Shown piece by piece: positions 42,901-50,955 of a stretch of 64,000 nt of DNA. The position numbers were made by a program, and so were the translations under genes. The stretch comes from Patescibacteria group bacterium (GTDB lineage: Bacteria; Patescibacteriota; Patescibacteriia; 2-12-FULL-60-25). How positions within the stretch are numbered: position 1 is the first letter of the stretch; the number at the start of each line of letters is the position of its first letter. The DNA is taken from positions 1-64,000 of the forward strand of contig JALNYW010000001.1 of NCBI GenBank assembly GCA_023229665.1, in the 5' to 3' direction. Under the pieces are notes generated by a model, which was not told where the DNA came from, made no database searches, and was given only the letters and a program-made list of their open reading frames with translations.

Positions 42901-45854
42901 GCCAATACCAGTGTCCGCGTCTCACCGAGACCGTGCCGGAATCCGCCTCGCGTATTTATCAATACCGTTCGGTGAATGCCGGCGCCCGTTACGAGCTCTC
43001 CACGGAACTCGAAGGTGCGCTCGCGAGCCGATACTCTCCGCCGTTGTTGAATGAAATCCGTCGCTGTTCGAATCTTGATGCCCCCTGTTTGGCGGACGCG
43101 GACTGTACCGTGACGAATGCCGGCGGAGCCGTCATTTCATCCGGTACCTGTAACGGGACGGGCGGCATGTGGCGCTACCATGGCGTCTGCGAAGCTTCGT
43201 CTGTATATGGCGTCGGCGGAAATATCTGTGGAGACGGCGTGATCGGCGATAGTGAAATTTGTGAACTCGGGGACACGACGCCCGTGGCCTGTAACGTTCC
43301 CGGCACTCCGGCGGGTCCTCCGAATGGAACGAAGCTCCAAGTGTGTGACGACTGTCGCGGGTGGATCGATGGCGGCGCAACCCGTTGCGTGTTGAACGTG
43401 CAGTGTGGCAATGGCCGCGTGGATGCGGGAGAGACCTGCGATGACGGCGCCTTGAACGGTACCTATGGCCGCTGCAACCGAACCTGTACGGGATATGACG
43501 CGTTCTGTGGTGATGGACGCATGTCGCCGGGCGAAACGTGTGACTTGGGCGCCCTGAACGGCGCGCATTGCCGCAGCGGCTGTGATGCGGCCGCGTCCTG
43601 CAGCCTGTCGTGTACGGGTCCGGGTCCTCGCTGTGGCGACGACGTCGTCAACGGTCCGGAGCAGTGTGATGGGAATGCCGAACGCACGACGAGTGCCGTC
43701 TGTGTCGGCGGTTCGAATGCGAACGCTGTCTGTACCGTGGCCGCGGATTGTCCGGGCGGCGCCTGCGGTCCGACTCCGGCGACGGCGAGCTGTGCCGGCG
43801 TGACTGCGCGTCGCTGTTCGGATGACCGCACGCGTTCGTGTACGGTTGATGGCGATTGCGCCGCCGGCGGTCGCTGTATCGCATACCCGACATCGCGCAC
43901 GCGAGCCTGTAATGCGTATGGAAGCGCCGCTCCGGCTTCCGATTGGTGCACGTGGAATTCCTGGTCTGACTGTCAGCCGACGAGTTATTGCGGCGACGGC
44001 ATCACGGATACGGGTGAGGAATGTGATGATGGCAATCGCAGCAATAACGATTCCTGTACGAATGCCTGCCGTCCGAACGTGTGTGGAGATGCCTTCTATA
44101 ATCCCGCTTCAGAAGAATGTGATTTGGGTGCGGATAACGGACGTCGCACCTGTACGGCTGACTATGGTTCGACCTGTTTATCCTGTTCCTCCGCTTGCCG
44201 CCAAGTGGCGAGCTCGGGTGGTTACTGCGGTAACGGCGTGCGCGAAGGTGGTGAGCAGTGCGATGGCACGCAGGGTCTTGGTTCCTGTAGCGGCGACGCG
44301 AGCCGTTCTTGCCGCGCCGATGCCGATTGTGCGAGCGGTCAAACGTGCAACCTGATCAGCTGCCGCAGCCTCGGGTTGGATTATGCGAGACAGGTCAGCT
44401 GTTGGCACTATTCCTACGCGCGTCGTCGCGACGACGGTACGATCGTCTGTATTACAAAGCCGTGTGCGCCGGGGACCCCTTCGACGCCGGGAGTCTTGTG
44501 TTCGTCCGATCGGAATAACCGTTGCTATGCCTGTGTCGGAGATACCGATTGTGGCATCGACTGGGTTGTGGGCGATTATGAAGGCGCGGGGAGCGTCATA
44601 GACGGTACGATCGCGGACACTGTTTGTATGCCCGATCCGGCCACGTGTGCTCCCGGTTCCATCTGTCTCGTAACCGGCCAACCCAAGCGTAAAGATATTT
44701 TGGAATGTGGAAGCTCATGTACTTTGGGCGGGTGCTTAAGCTGCAGCACGGCCGAAGGCACGGGCGTGATTACCGGACAGGTGTTCGACGCCGTGTACTT
44801 CAACCAACCGGTCCCGAATGCGCGCGTTACGCTCTATAACCGCGGGCTTCCGGTAGGGGCGCCGACCTTTACGGATGGAAACGGCCGTTTCAGTTTTTCC
44901 AGATTGAATTCCGTACGCGCCTGTATCAACTACCGCATTATCGTTGACTTCTATCTTGATAACCCGTGTACGGGCGCCCGTGGCGCCGGAGCCCCGACCT
45001 GTAACGGCGCGGCCCCGACCGTGGTGCCCAATGTGGATGAATCGGAGTATGGCGGATACTGGCCATATGAAAGCGCGACGTTCGGCGTCAGTAACTTCTA
45101 TCTCACGGGTCTCCGCAATAGCGAGGGGAAGATTTATCTCGCGCCTCGCGTCGGTCCGGATGAAACGCTGGTCATCCATACCTGGCTTGGAAACTTGGGC
45201 GGTAGCTATATCGACGCGCACCCGGTGTACCCGCCGGTCTATGAAACGGCTTGGACGGGCGGAGGATTGCGCTCGGATATTGAATCGGATGATGAATATC
45301 GCGACTGTGCGGTAAGTGAAGACTGTGACCGCGATATCAACTACGGCCGCCAAGGCAATGCTGACATGTCCCGCTCTCCGCACGCGAACCTCTACTGTCT
45401 TTCTTCTAGCGCGGGCGGCGCGATCGATGGATGCAATTCCTTCAATGTCGCTCCGCAAACCGTAAAGTGGAAGCGCGGTGAATGGGCGAATAACGGGAAA
45501 TACAGTTTCTATCTCGTGAACTATGGCAACCAGACCATGGGCTCTCCGAATCGTTCCGCGTATTTCTTCTACTACACTTCGAGTACGGTCCGCATTATCA
45601 CCGAGGATCGCGTGTACACGATAGACGCGCCGAATATTGCTCCGACCTGTACGGACGTAATGCCTCCGGGTTCTGCGTACGCGGCCAATCCGAACAAGAA
45701 CGGCAAGTTCTGGCTCGTATTCCAGCAGGAAGCGTCTTCGGGAGCCATTTCTTTCCCGATGAGTTCGGAGCAGTACCGTTGCCGTAACCAGGATTCGCTG
45801 ACCGGACATAGCACGGTTCTCCCGAATCCGATGTGGGAAACGGGGAGTGACTAA
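36678..45854 (+). CDS. Giant Cys-rich adhesin-like surface protein (3' part)
   Basis: This continuous frame of 3,058 codons has genuine coding from about 36711; the ATG at 36678 is probably not used. Visible domains in order: Ig-like (TGSIEYPLDGQSVPVDDL), a Cys knot, four IPT/TIG-type domains (about 210-590), Big_5-like domains with paired Cys, a first run of DUF4215/myxococcal Cys-rich repeats (CGNGVVNVGEQCDQG, EACDDGNTNNGDGCSADC; residues about 1125-1355), further Ig-like parts, a second DUF4215 run (about 2180-2540), and a carboxypeptidase-regulatory-like domain (ITGQVFDAVYFNQPVPNARV). More than 100 Cys point to a disulphide-stabilised extracellular filament. Codon use matches resident genes. 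Confidence 0.85.
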   Translation: MSDAERSPSLFDASTEFIARVSTGLRSSGGTSLVCGGFAPACEGRFTTGNLVDTAPPTGSIEYPLDGQSVPVDDLILIRTSASDDSGVSHVETSVDGSLVGTGSSAASSSATLVAEVEWDTSGLTSGPRSLSSRIYDLDSNTADTPPVSVVVRPRHCFNGATDADETDIDCGGADCGACSGGACTSGSMCASGVCSGGVCVEQPVITLVSPDDGRPGTLVSITGVNFGSTPGAVIFSPRIAASAPAACVASGSPTWTPTQIIVSVPEGAVDGPIEIENAAGLIDTTNDARGPVLDNFDVNDATHPGLCAVRPGSGQAGERIELVGVGLGTSSDRVTFTDRAVSSFLSWADDVIALNAPVFEPATYLVKVFVGASESNAVSFRLNERTTTAAPVIDALSPTAGPIGEYVTLQGRNFGGRTGRVFFRRGDGQGIADTDFPEQCSVAFWTNTAVTVKVPRTFRQGLGDTPLTSGEWQVVLERQDTVESNGLAFTVNTNEPRPGICAIQPAAGPVDTRVEIFGERFGSISSGEANFAGPSGRVPMSVAASDWSAGRIVGLVPRGSITGPVQVRQGSNDSNGVPFAVRNCNEDASICAVGEVCCRTGACSVGGSCPSATPNAEFAWQLSTGLLPINPRVVEECSPSRPASPSPWSGRTGGDRACVNSEVFIRFTTPLNPASVSISGADASLVIRKCTGPAESPCSTASDPVPPAPGGWSVGVEGSPDTGNGYIQFTPAAMWDGNSTYQIILTTGIRSNTNVPMLADYRFTFSTRGSTELCRVGTINVVPGSATLSDIGATQSELAVPRAADDICINLRADAYDWRWSTSDGRAEITNESETRPDSTRRGLERQTATARAETGADPVRVSASMTQEGETVEGLGDLFIRLQPPRVVAYGPNCDQACLNAAAWARFNTGLDPASVTTDNVILRRCVNENCLSYDLDVDLSSADIRLTRAPDSVSDAETYVLLEPTGAGGSTLLEVGRFYRITLRGGDLTGIRSTNGLPLAGLNDPEGFSWTFRVKEGDDARCAVARVNVTPGEKYELEVGARQSFAATPISAPDACNSEGSPLISDRTYAWSVEQPAPISRLVNAGTGLAVAPGIIDTTSDLPAGCSGRCLNMGSDGIDGRVASCGNGVIETTDARYCVGSRTPFGTACRLLPPGSRGAEECDEASSACSTTCKWTPMAGGTCGNGVVNVGEQCDQGPDGGRGCSAECQLLGARAGGSTCGNNDVAAGEACDDGNTNNGDGCSADCLHEGSIRVRALCGNGRLESGESCERPAAGAAFPAGCNTTTCLNEGTVSPMCGNAIRDAGEDCDDGNNVAGDGCSTRCLLEGSSAGYAAASFCGDGVRGRGEMCESTGGDLRPDAVQLAEIVGDGEPGADGRMSSQIITDYDSQRGQGTYGLQCGFREESSCSGGNGLDARGCCAPRPNLIAQYPAAGETNVCRNAQLSATFDVRMEEASIGANFVLAEEVTGDACPAGLERVASIEDYDPTPGFRGWMNRTWYRLMSWFRPNAADAAWCAGSARGRLAFQPAGSGTRADFVLENALKADTNYQILFRGDTNLADNADPNNRAGIRSARGVVANGNILWNFRSGSRLCTVTAVHVRDTNVDSPNLFTRAAESHLYTAEVISLQEGRRIALSPVVEYAWVWEPWIASNRDALEAEAGTGLGSDSRSNVTVVNPPQNGSSFIEAGIRITRDDVSVPSSTGRIVKGSQSAQVLLCENPWPARSLAPFTETSGHPSLELLGASPLAGTIRASGPYYNFASLYCRDAGAEGTAGDLPTLNVQPVEVATGDRALGILRQYLFTFDDPALRGDGIGIRVATNPLHLSPRAWYASRGFSGTPEATTVDGYEAVKDGTTWYVGGVNTNAATGAPVYSQIYVISHNPDAKNETKNIVEQLVRNFTLNANIQDGASNACSYATTGAGHSAGELYRGTDGRVVRCTADWECLAQNPTLRCSSFKAKMQRDSKRIVDFQFMTDSLESTRERNGNYPQLQSGTFVPTLSTSRWPSWSAQLQGEVGEAFPNDPVNRFLSCGFCSESGSPCQDSSECPSGQSCNAAATRTGVEPATCWNPTVRQYQCPRLTETVPESASRIYQYRSVNAGARYELSTELEGALASRYSPPLLNEIRRCSNLDAPCLADADCTVTNAGGAVISSGTCNGTGGMWRYHGVCEASSVYGVGGNICGDGVIGDSEICELGDTTPVACNVPGTPAGPPNGTKLQVCDDCRGWIDGGATRCVLNVQCGNGRVDAGETCDDGALNGTYGRCNRTCTGYDAFCGDGRMSPGETCDLGALNGAHCRSGCDAAASCSLSCTGPGPRCGDDVVNGPEQCDGNAERTTSAVCVGGSNANAVCTVAADCPGGACGPTPATASCAGVTARRCSDDRTRSCTVDGDCAAGGRCIAYPTSRTRACNAYGSAAPASDWCTWNSWSDCQPTSYCGDGITDTGEECDDGNRSNNDSCTNACRPNVCGDAFYNPASEECDLGADNGRRTCTADYGSTCLSCSSACRQVASSGGYCGNGVREGGEQCDGTQGLGSCSGDASRSCRADADCASGQTCNLISCRSLGLDYARQVSCWHYSYARRRDDGTIVCITKPCAPGTPSTPGVLCSSDRNNRCYACVGDTDCGIDWVVGDYEGAGSVIDGTIADTVCMPDPATCAPGSICLVTGQPKRKDILECGSSCTLGGCLSCSTAEGTGVITGQVFDAVYFNQPVPNARVTLYNRGLPVGAPTFTDGNGRFSFSRLNSVRACINYRIIVDFYLDNPCTGARGAGAPTCNGAAPTVVPNVDESEYGGYWPYESATFGVSNFYLTGLRNSEGKIYLAPRVGPDETLVIHTWLGNLGGSYIDAHPVYPPVYETAWTGGGLRSDIESDDEYRDCAVSEDCDRDINYGRQGNADMSRSPHANLYCLSSSAGGAIDGCNSFNVAPQTVKWKRGEWANNGKYSFYLVNYGNQTMGSPNRSAYFFYYTSSTVRIITEDRVYTIDAPNIAPTCTDVMPPGSAYAANPNKNGKFWLVFQQEASSGAISFPMSSEQYRCRNQDSLTGHSTVLPNPMWETGSD

Positions 45855-45859
45855 TCCTT

Positions 45860-46459
45860 ATGTCTTCACGCACCCGCATCCTCGCCGCCGCCGCTGTAGT
45901 CATCGCCATCCTGGCGGTGATCGGGCTTATCGTGTATCTGCGCACGCGAATGGTGGAGGGGGATATTAGACAGCCTCCGCCGGTAGCATCGAGTAACGGC
46001 GTAGCCACGACCACGGCCGAGATTCCCGTGGTGTCTCCGCCTGATCAGGACGGCGATGGTTTGCGCGACGAGTCTGAAGTCACCCTTGGAACTGACCCGG
46101 CAAAGGCGGATACGGATGGTGACGGGATTAGTGATTATGCGGAAATCAACGTCTTCAATACGGATCCGCTCTCCAAAGAGAGCGTTCCTGCGCCACGTCA
46201 AGCGCCGCAAGGAAACACGGAACTAGATGACCCGGTTTCAAATGAATTAAGAGGCGGCCCGCCGGCCTCGACTACGCCCCAGCCTACTGAAACTTCTCCA
46301 CCTGCAGCCTCTCCCGACCCCGATAATGACGGCCTCACTACGATCCAGGAGGAACAGATAGGCACGGATCCAAATAAGGCGGATACAGACGGCGACGGCT
46401 TCAATGACGGCGAAGAGGTAAATGCGGGGTATAATCCACTTGGTCCAGGTAGAAGGTAA
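45860..46459 (+). CDS. Membrane-anchored protein with TSP3 repeats
   Basis: This 199-residue protein has an N-terminal transmembrane helix (about 7-27) and two thrombospondin-3/EF-hand-like segments (DQDGDGLRDESEVTLGTDPAKADTD region and DPDNDGLTTIQEEQIGTDPNKADTD region) separated by a Pro/Thr linker. Ca binding is expected from the DxDxDG loops. It starts five bases after the giant gene. Confidence 0.78.
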   Translation: MSSRTRILAAAAVVIAILAVIGLIVYLRTRMVEGDIRQPPPVASSNGVATTTAEIPVVSPPDQDGDGLRDESEVTLGTDPAKADTDGDGISDYAEINVFNTDPLSKESVPAPRQAPQGNTELDDPVSNELRGGPPASTTPQPTETSPPAASPDPDNDGLTTIQEEQIGTDPNKADTDGDGFNDGEEVNAGYNPLGPGRR

Positions 46460-46465
46460 AAATAT

Positions 46466-47344
46466 ATGGCAAACCCACCAGCAAATCTCCCATTCGAACC
46501 GCTCCCGCCCCCGCCTTCGGCGGGCGGCTCTCCGGTACCGCCGCCTCCGGCGCCCCGTCCGGCTCCTTCGCCGATGGCGCCCCCGAGGCCCGCTGCACCT
46601 CCGCCTCCGTCTCCGACCATCGTGACGCCGCCCCGTCCCATGGCGCCTTCCGCACCGACTCCGAAAGGCGGAGAACCGGAAGACATTTTTTCCAATCTTG
46701 AACGTGCGCAAAAACCCATGGGAGCACCCACGGGTCCGATGATGCAGGCCCCTCGTAGTGGCGGAGGTGGGGGAATGAAGGCTTTGTTCGTGGTGTTGTT
46801 GATTGTCCTGGTTGTCGTGGGTATTGGAGGCGGCGCATTTTGGTACTTCGTTCTCCGGACGCCGCCCGAAGCAATTGAAGATACGACGATTCCGACGGGT
46901 GGCGGGAACGGAAATATCCCGCCCATTCCGACGGGCGTGGCTCCATCGGTCACGGACACGACGCCTATGCCGGCCGCACAAGAGCCCACGACCACCGAAC
47001 CGGCCACATTACCGACGCCAGTCACGACGCCTCCTCCAGGCGCGAATGTCCCGCCGCCCACCTCGGTGACGAGCGAGCCCCCGACGACCACGCCTCCGGC
47101 TCCCGAACCTGATACCGATGGCGACGGCTTGGATGATCGCCGTGAAACCGAACTCGGTCTCAACCCGAACAATCCGGACACCGATGGCGACGGCTTGAGC
47201 GACGGCGACGAGGTTCTCAAGTACCGCACCAATCCGACGAATAAAGATACGGACCAAGATACCTACGAAGACGGGATGGAAATCCGCAACGGCTACAACC
47301 CGCTCGGAGCCGGTCAGTGTTCGAACGCAGAGTGCATTCCATAA
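46466..47344 (+). CDS. Pro-rich membrane protein with TSP3 repeats
   Basis: In this 292-residue protein, residues 1-90 are very Pro-rich and probably cytoplasmic. A transmembrane helix lies near 108-130, a Pro/Thr stalk follows, and the C-terminus has tandem DTDGDGLDDRRE and DTDGDGLSDGDE loops of thrombospondin-3 type, ending with a Cys pair. It is six bases after the preceding gene, whose architecture it repeats. Confidence 0.77.
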   Translation: MANPPANLPFEPLPPPPSAGGSPVPPPPAPRPAPSPMAPPRPAAPPPPSPTIVTPPRPMAPSAPTPKGGEPEDIFSNLERAQKPMGAPTGPMMQAPRSGGGGGMKALFVVLLIVLVVVGIGGGAFWYFVLRTPPEAIEDTTIPTGGGNGNIPPIPTGVAPSVTDTTPMPAAQEPTTTEPATLPTPVTTPPPGANVPPPTSVTSEPPTTTPPAPEPDTDGDGLDDRRETELGLNPNNPDTDGDGLSDGDEVLKYRTNPTNKDTDQDTYEDGMEIRNGYNPLGAGQCSNAECIP

Positions 47345-47350
47345 ACCTAC

Positions 47351-48685
47351 ATGGCCACCCTCACTCCCATGCCCAAGGGCTCGATGCCGCCCCCGCCACC
47401 CGCGGGAGGCGCTCCTGCCATGGGCCGGCGTGAGCCGGAAATCGTGGTGATGCCGGAAAAATATTACGGCATGGCCTTGAAGATGGAGGGGAAGACCCAA
47501 GCCGAGCTTGAGGCTATGGCCATGAAAAAGGCGGCCCCGGTTCCGCCAAAGGCTCCGGTTCCGGCAGGCCCCATCCAGCGCCGGCCGATTTGGCCATTCG
47601 TCTTATTGGTATTTGTCGTGGTGCTCGTGATCGCCGGATTGTTCGTTTGGTTCAATCGCGAAGCTTTGTTTCCGCAACCGAAACCGCCGGTCACTGTGGT
47701 GGAGACGCCGACCCCCAAGCCTGCGCCGAATGCCCCGGCAAACTTGGTCGCGACGGTTACGTCCGGTACGGCTCCGGTCGTGAGCTTGTCGTGGGTGGAT
47801 GGCGGCGGTGAAAAAACCGGGTTCCGGATCGAGCGCCGTGACGGAGAGGGTGCCTATTTGCCATTGACGCCCCTCCCGCCGAGCGCCACGACGTTCCTGG
47901 ATGTAACGGTTCGCACGGCGCATATCTATCAATATCGCGTGTTTGCGATTGGCCCTGGCGGCGAATCGGCCGCATCGAATGTTGCGACGGCACGCATCGA
48001 AGAATCTTCCCCATTGCCCGCGGTTCCCACCTTGCCTCCGGGCGGCTTGGATTCTGATTCCGATGGATTGTCCGATGCGGAAGAGGGTATCTTCGGAACC
48101 GACTCCCGCGTACCTGATTCGGACCGCGACGGGTTCTTGGATGGCAACGAAGTGTTCCATCTCTATAATCCGGCCGCCAAGGCGCCGGTACGCTTGCTGG
48201 ACTCGGGTTTGGTGACAGCGTTCGTCTCGCCGGCTGGCTGGTCGCTCTTCATCCCGAAGGGGTGGACGTCCACGCTTGATTCCTCCGACGGTTCCCGCGC
48301 CACGGTCCGCACGGGTCAGGGTGAAACGTTCCGCATTTCCATCCAGGATAATCCGAATGGCGCGAGTTTGGCCGATTGGTACGTTGCCGGCCACGCCGGC
48401 GCATCGGCATCCCAGTTGCGCGAGATTCTTACCAAGGGAGGATTGACCGGCCTGCTTGGTCCGGAACGGACCGATGCCCAGTTCGCCTGGGATGGAAAGG
48501 TCTTCGTCTTGCAATATGATCTTGGAACGAGGCCGTTCATCAATTTCCGGACGAGTTATGAGATGATGTTGAATTCGCTGCGCTTATCCGGCGTACCCGT
48601 CGTGTCCGAGGAAGCGGCACCTTCGTTGGATGGCCCGGGCGAATTCCTCCAAACCACGTCTACCGCGACCACGACGACTCCATGA
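47351..48685 (+). CDS. Membrane protein with FN3 and TSP3 modules
   Basis: This 444-residue protein has a Pro-rich cytoplasmic N-terminus and a transmembrane helix near 79-101. Next comes a fibronectin-III-like domain (PANLVATVTSGTAPVVSLSW...YQYRVFAIGPGGESAASN), then a DSDSDGLSDAEEGIFGTD Ca-binding repeat and a C-terminal domain of about 180 residues without a recognised family (SPAGWSLFIPKGWTST). It overlaps ybeY by four bases, tying surface proteins and housekeeping genes into one transcript. Confidence 0.77.
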   Translation: MATLTPMPKGSMPPPPPAGGAPAMGRREPEIVVMPEKYYGMALKMEGKTQAELEAMAMKKAAPVPPKAPVPAGPIQRRPIWPFVLLVFVVVLVIAGLFVWFNREALFPQPKPPVTVVETPTPKPAPNAPANLVATVTSGTAPVVSLSWVDGGGEKTGFRIERRDGEGAYLPLTPLPPSATTFLDVTVRTAHIYQYRVFAIGPGGESAASNVATARIEESSPLPAVPTLPPGGLDSDSDGLSDAEEGIFGTDSRVPDSDRDGFLDGNEVFHLYNPAAKAPVRLLDSGLVTAFVSPAGWSLFIPKGWTSTLDSSDGSRATVRTGQGETFRISIQDNPNGASLADWYVAGHAGASASQLREILTKGGLTGLLGPERTDAQFAWDGKVFVLQYDLGTRPFINFRTSYEMMLNSLRLSGVPVVSEEAAPSLDGPGEFLQTTSTATTTTP

Positions 48686-49137
48686 TCCGCTTTGACTTGC
48701 TCGGCCGGAAACTTCCGGCCGTATTGCCCGAGACCGATCTGAAGCGGATCGGTCGCGTCGTACCTATGGCCTTGCGCGTCAAATCAAAAGGCGAGGTCAG
48801 CCTGGGATTCGTCGGGGAAAAAGAAATGCAGAAATTGAATACGCGTTACATGGGGAAAAAACGTCCCACCGACGTGCTCTCGTTTCCGGCGGCCAAAGAT
48901 GCGCAGTTCCGTGAACCCGGCGCGCCGCAGTATTGGGGAGATCTGGTCGTGTGCATCCCATATGCCGCCCGCGAGGCAAAGCGACGGGGGATTGATCCGC
49001 GGGAAGAAGTCGTCCGGTTGATCGTCCATGGACTGCTCCACTTGCGCGGATTCGATCATCGGAATGAAAAAGAAGAGTTTGAGATGTTCAGCCTGCAGGA
49101 ACGGTTGATTGAAAAATCCCTCCCATCCCGCGTATGA
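48682..49137 (+). CDS. ybeY: Endoribonuclease YbeY
   Basis: This 151-residue zinc-dependent RNase acts in 16S rRNA 3' end maturation and ribosome quality control. The metal site is HGLLHLRGFDH near 113-123 (H-x3-H-x5-H), with LSFPAAKD upstream. The start overlaps the preceding stop (ATGA) and the stop overlaps dgkA by four bases. Confidence 0.95.
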   Translation: MIRFDLLGRKLPAVLPETDLKRIGRVVPMALRVKSKGEVSLGFVGEKEMQKLNTRYMGKKRPTDVLSFPAAKDAQFREPGAPQYWGDLVVCIPYAAREAKRRGIDPREEVVRLIVHGLLHLRGFDHRNEKEEFEMFSLQERLIEKSLPSRV

Positions 49138-49499
49138 AACACCTCCTCCGCAGCTTCGGTCATGCCTTCCGCGGACTGGCCACCGCCTTCCGTTCGGAAC
49201 GTAGTTTTCGCATCCAGCTCTTTGGGGTTTTGGTGCTTTTTTCGGTCTTGATCGTGCTCCCATTGGCCGCCTGGGAGCGGGCTTTGCTCGTGCTTGTGGC
49301 TACGCTCGTGCTGGTGCTAGAATTGGTCAACAGTAGTTTGGAACGCCTCGTGGACCTTGCCAAACCGCGCCTGCACGCGTATGCCGGAGAGATAAAGGAC
49401 GTGATGGCAGGCGGGGTTTTGGTCGCGTCTATCGGCGCCGTTATCCTGGGGCTCATAATTCTTGGACCGCATCTCCTGACCATCCTGAACCGCGTATGA
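49134..49499 (+). CDS. dgkA: Diacylglycerol/undecaprenol kinase
   Basis: This 121-residue integral membrane lipid kinase has three hydrophobic segments. The family signature is ELVNSSLERLVDLAKPRLHAYAGEIKDVMAGGV, containing the conserved Glu and Asn of the active site. In Gram-positive-type bacteria this family phosphorylates undecaprenol for cell-wall synthesis. ybeY-dgkA is a common pair. Confidence 0.92.
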   Translation: MKHLLRSFGHAFRGLATAFRSERSFRIQLFGVLVLFSVLIVLPLAAWERALLVLVATLVLVLELVNSSLERLVDLAKPRLHAYAGEIKDVMAGGVLVASIGAVILGLIILGPHLLTILNRV

Positions 49500-50758
49500 G
49501 GGAGCGCATTATCGCCGGCATCGATCTCGGAAGCCACACCATTCGTTTGGCCGTTGGCCAGGTGTCTTCCGGTACCGACAGACGCGAAATTGTGGAGCTC
49601 ATCGGCGCACATGAAGTTCCATCCCAGGGGATAACCCGCGGAGCCATCCGTTCCATTGATGATGCCGTCGCGGCCATTTCCGCGTGCCTGGATGGAGCTG
49701 AGCGTCAAATTGGCGTCCCGGTATCCGAAGCGTATGTCGGGATTGGCGGCACGCCCGTCCAAGCCGTGACGACCAAAGGCGTGGTCGGCGTCTCACGTCC
49801 GGACAATGAAATCCGAGAAGAAGATTATTTTCGTGTCATTGATGCCGCCTCGGGCGGACAAATGGCCAATTACGACGTCCTCCACCGGTTGCCGCAGCGT
49901 TTTACCGTAGATAGCCAAACGGGCATCAAAGACCCAGTGGGGATGGAGGGGAAGCGCTTGGAGGCCGACGTGTGCGTCATCCAGGGGCTTTCCGGCCATG
50001 TCCGCAGCCTGACCAAGGCCGTGGGGAGCGCGAACGTGGATGTAAGCGGTATCGTGTTTACGCCGCTTGCGGCCGCCGAAGCGGCTTTGACCGGGCGGCA
50101 GCGCGATTTAGGAGTGGCCTTGGTGAATATCGGCGCGACCACGACCTCGGTTGCCGTGTTCGAAGAAGGGGATTTATTGCACGCGGCCGTAATCCCAATG
50201 GGTTCCGATCACGTCACCCGCGACATGGCGGTCGTCTTGCGTACCGATATCGACGTCGCCGACAAATGCAAACAATTATTCGTCTCCGCCGCTCCCGAAC
50301 AGACGAGTGATAAAGAATTGGTTGACCTGCATGATCTGGGCGCCTCGGAGCACGAGTTGGTTTCTCCGCGATTCATGTCCGACATTGCTGCGGCGCGCAT
50401 CGAGGATTTGTTCCTTGCGGTCGAGAAAGAGCTCCGCCACGCGGACCGCAGTGGCCATCTTCCGGCCGGAGTGATTTTGGTTGGCGGCGGCGCCAAGTTG
50501 CGCGGCATGGTCGAAGCGGCAAAAAAACATCTGCGTTTGCCGGCGAGTCTCGCCGGCCAGATTTCCATCCCGAGCCCGCTATCGGAGATCACCCGTGATC
50601 CGGCATTTGCTCCGGCCGTCGGCATCATGATGTGGGGGCATAACCAGGAGCGCTCTGGCCAATCGAATGGCTTGGTCGGGGATTGGGGAGGGAAGACCAA
50701 GGCCGTGGGCAAGGTCGGCGATTCCATCAAGAGGATTTTCAAGTCTTTTATTCCGTGA
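49496..50758 (+). CDS. ftsA: Cell division protein FtsA
   Basis: This 420-residue actin-like protein tethers FtsZ to the membrane. AGIDLGSHTIRLAVG is the phosphate-1 motif, ALVNIGATTTSVAVFEEG the phosphate-2 motif and VILVGGGAKLRGM the adenosine motif; domain 1C lies at about 84-165. The C-terminal SIKRIFKSFIP is the amphipathic membrane-targeting helix. It overlaps dgkA by four bases and a terminator separates it from ftsZ. Confidence 0.95.
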   Translation: MRERIIAGIDLGSHTIRLAVGQVSSGTDRREIVELIGAHEVPSQGITRGAIRSIDDAVAAISACLDGAERQIGVPVSEAYVGIGGTPVQAVTTKGVVGVSRPDNEIREEDYFRVIDAASGGQMANYDVLHRLPQRFTVDSQTGIKDPVGMEGKRLEADVCVIQGLSGHVRSLTKAVGSANVDVSGIVFTPLAAAEAALTGRQRDLGVALVNIGATTTSVAVFEEGDLLHAAVIPMGSDHVTRDMAVVLRTDIDVADKCKQLFVSAAPEQTSDKELVDLHDLGASEHELVSPRFMSDIAAARIEDLFLAVEKELRHADRSGHLPAGVILVGGGAKLRGMVEAAKKHLRLPASLAGQISIPSPLSEITRDPAFAPAVGIMMWGHNQERSGQSNGLVGDWGGKTKAVGKVGDSIKRIFKSFIP

Positions 50759-50763
50759 TCAAT

Positions 50764-50845
50764 CAAGTATCAAGTAGCAAGTATCAACTAGGCTCCAGAA
50801 GGAGCCTTTTTGTTGATTAGGGTGATACTTGCTACTTGATACTTG
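50764..50845. repeat. Inverted heptamer arrays around the ftsA terminator
   Basis: Bases 50764-50786 (AAGTATC/AAGTAGC units) are the exact reverse complement of 50823-50845. The 23-base arms enclose the ftsA terminator, so the RNA could fold into a long stem with the terminator hairpin at its tip. Confidence 0.85.
50791..50811 (+). terminator. Terminator of ftsA operon
   Basis: GGCTCC pairs with GGAGCC around AGAA; TTTTT follows. Confidence 0.85.
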
Positions 50846-50955
50846 GCCCTTGACTAAACGGTTTGACCCGACATAGCGGGGAGCGTAACGTCGAATGGAT
50901 GATCAATTTTTGTGGTCAATGCAGACAAAAATGAACCTCTCACGTACTCAACACT

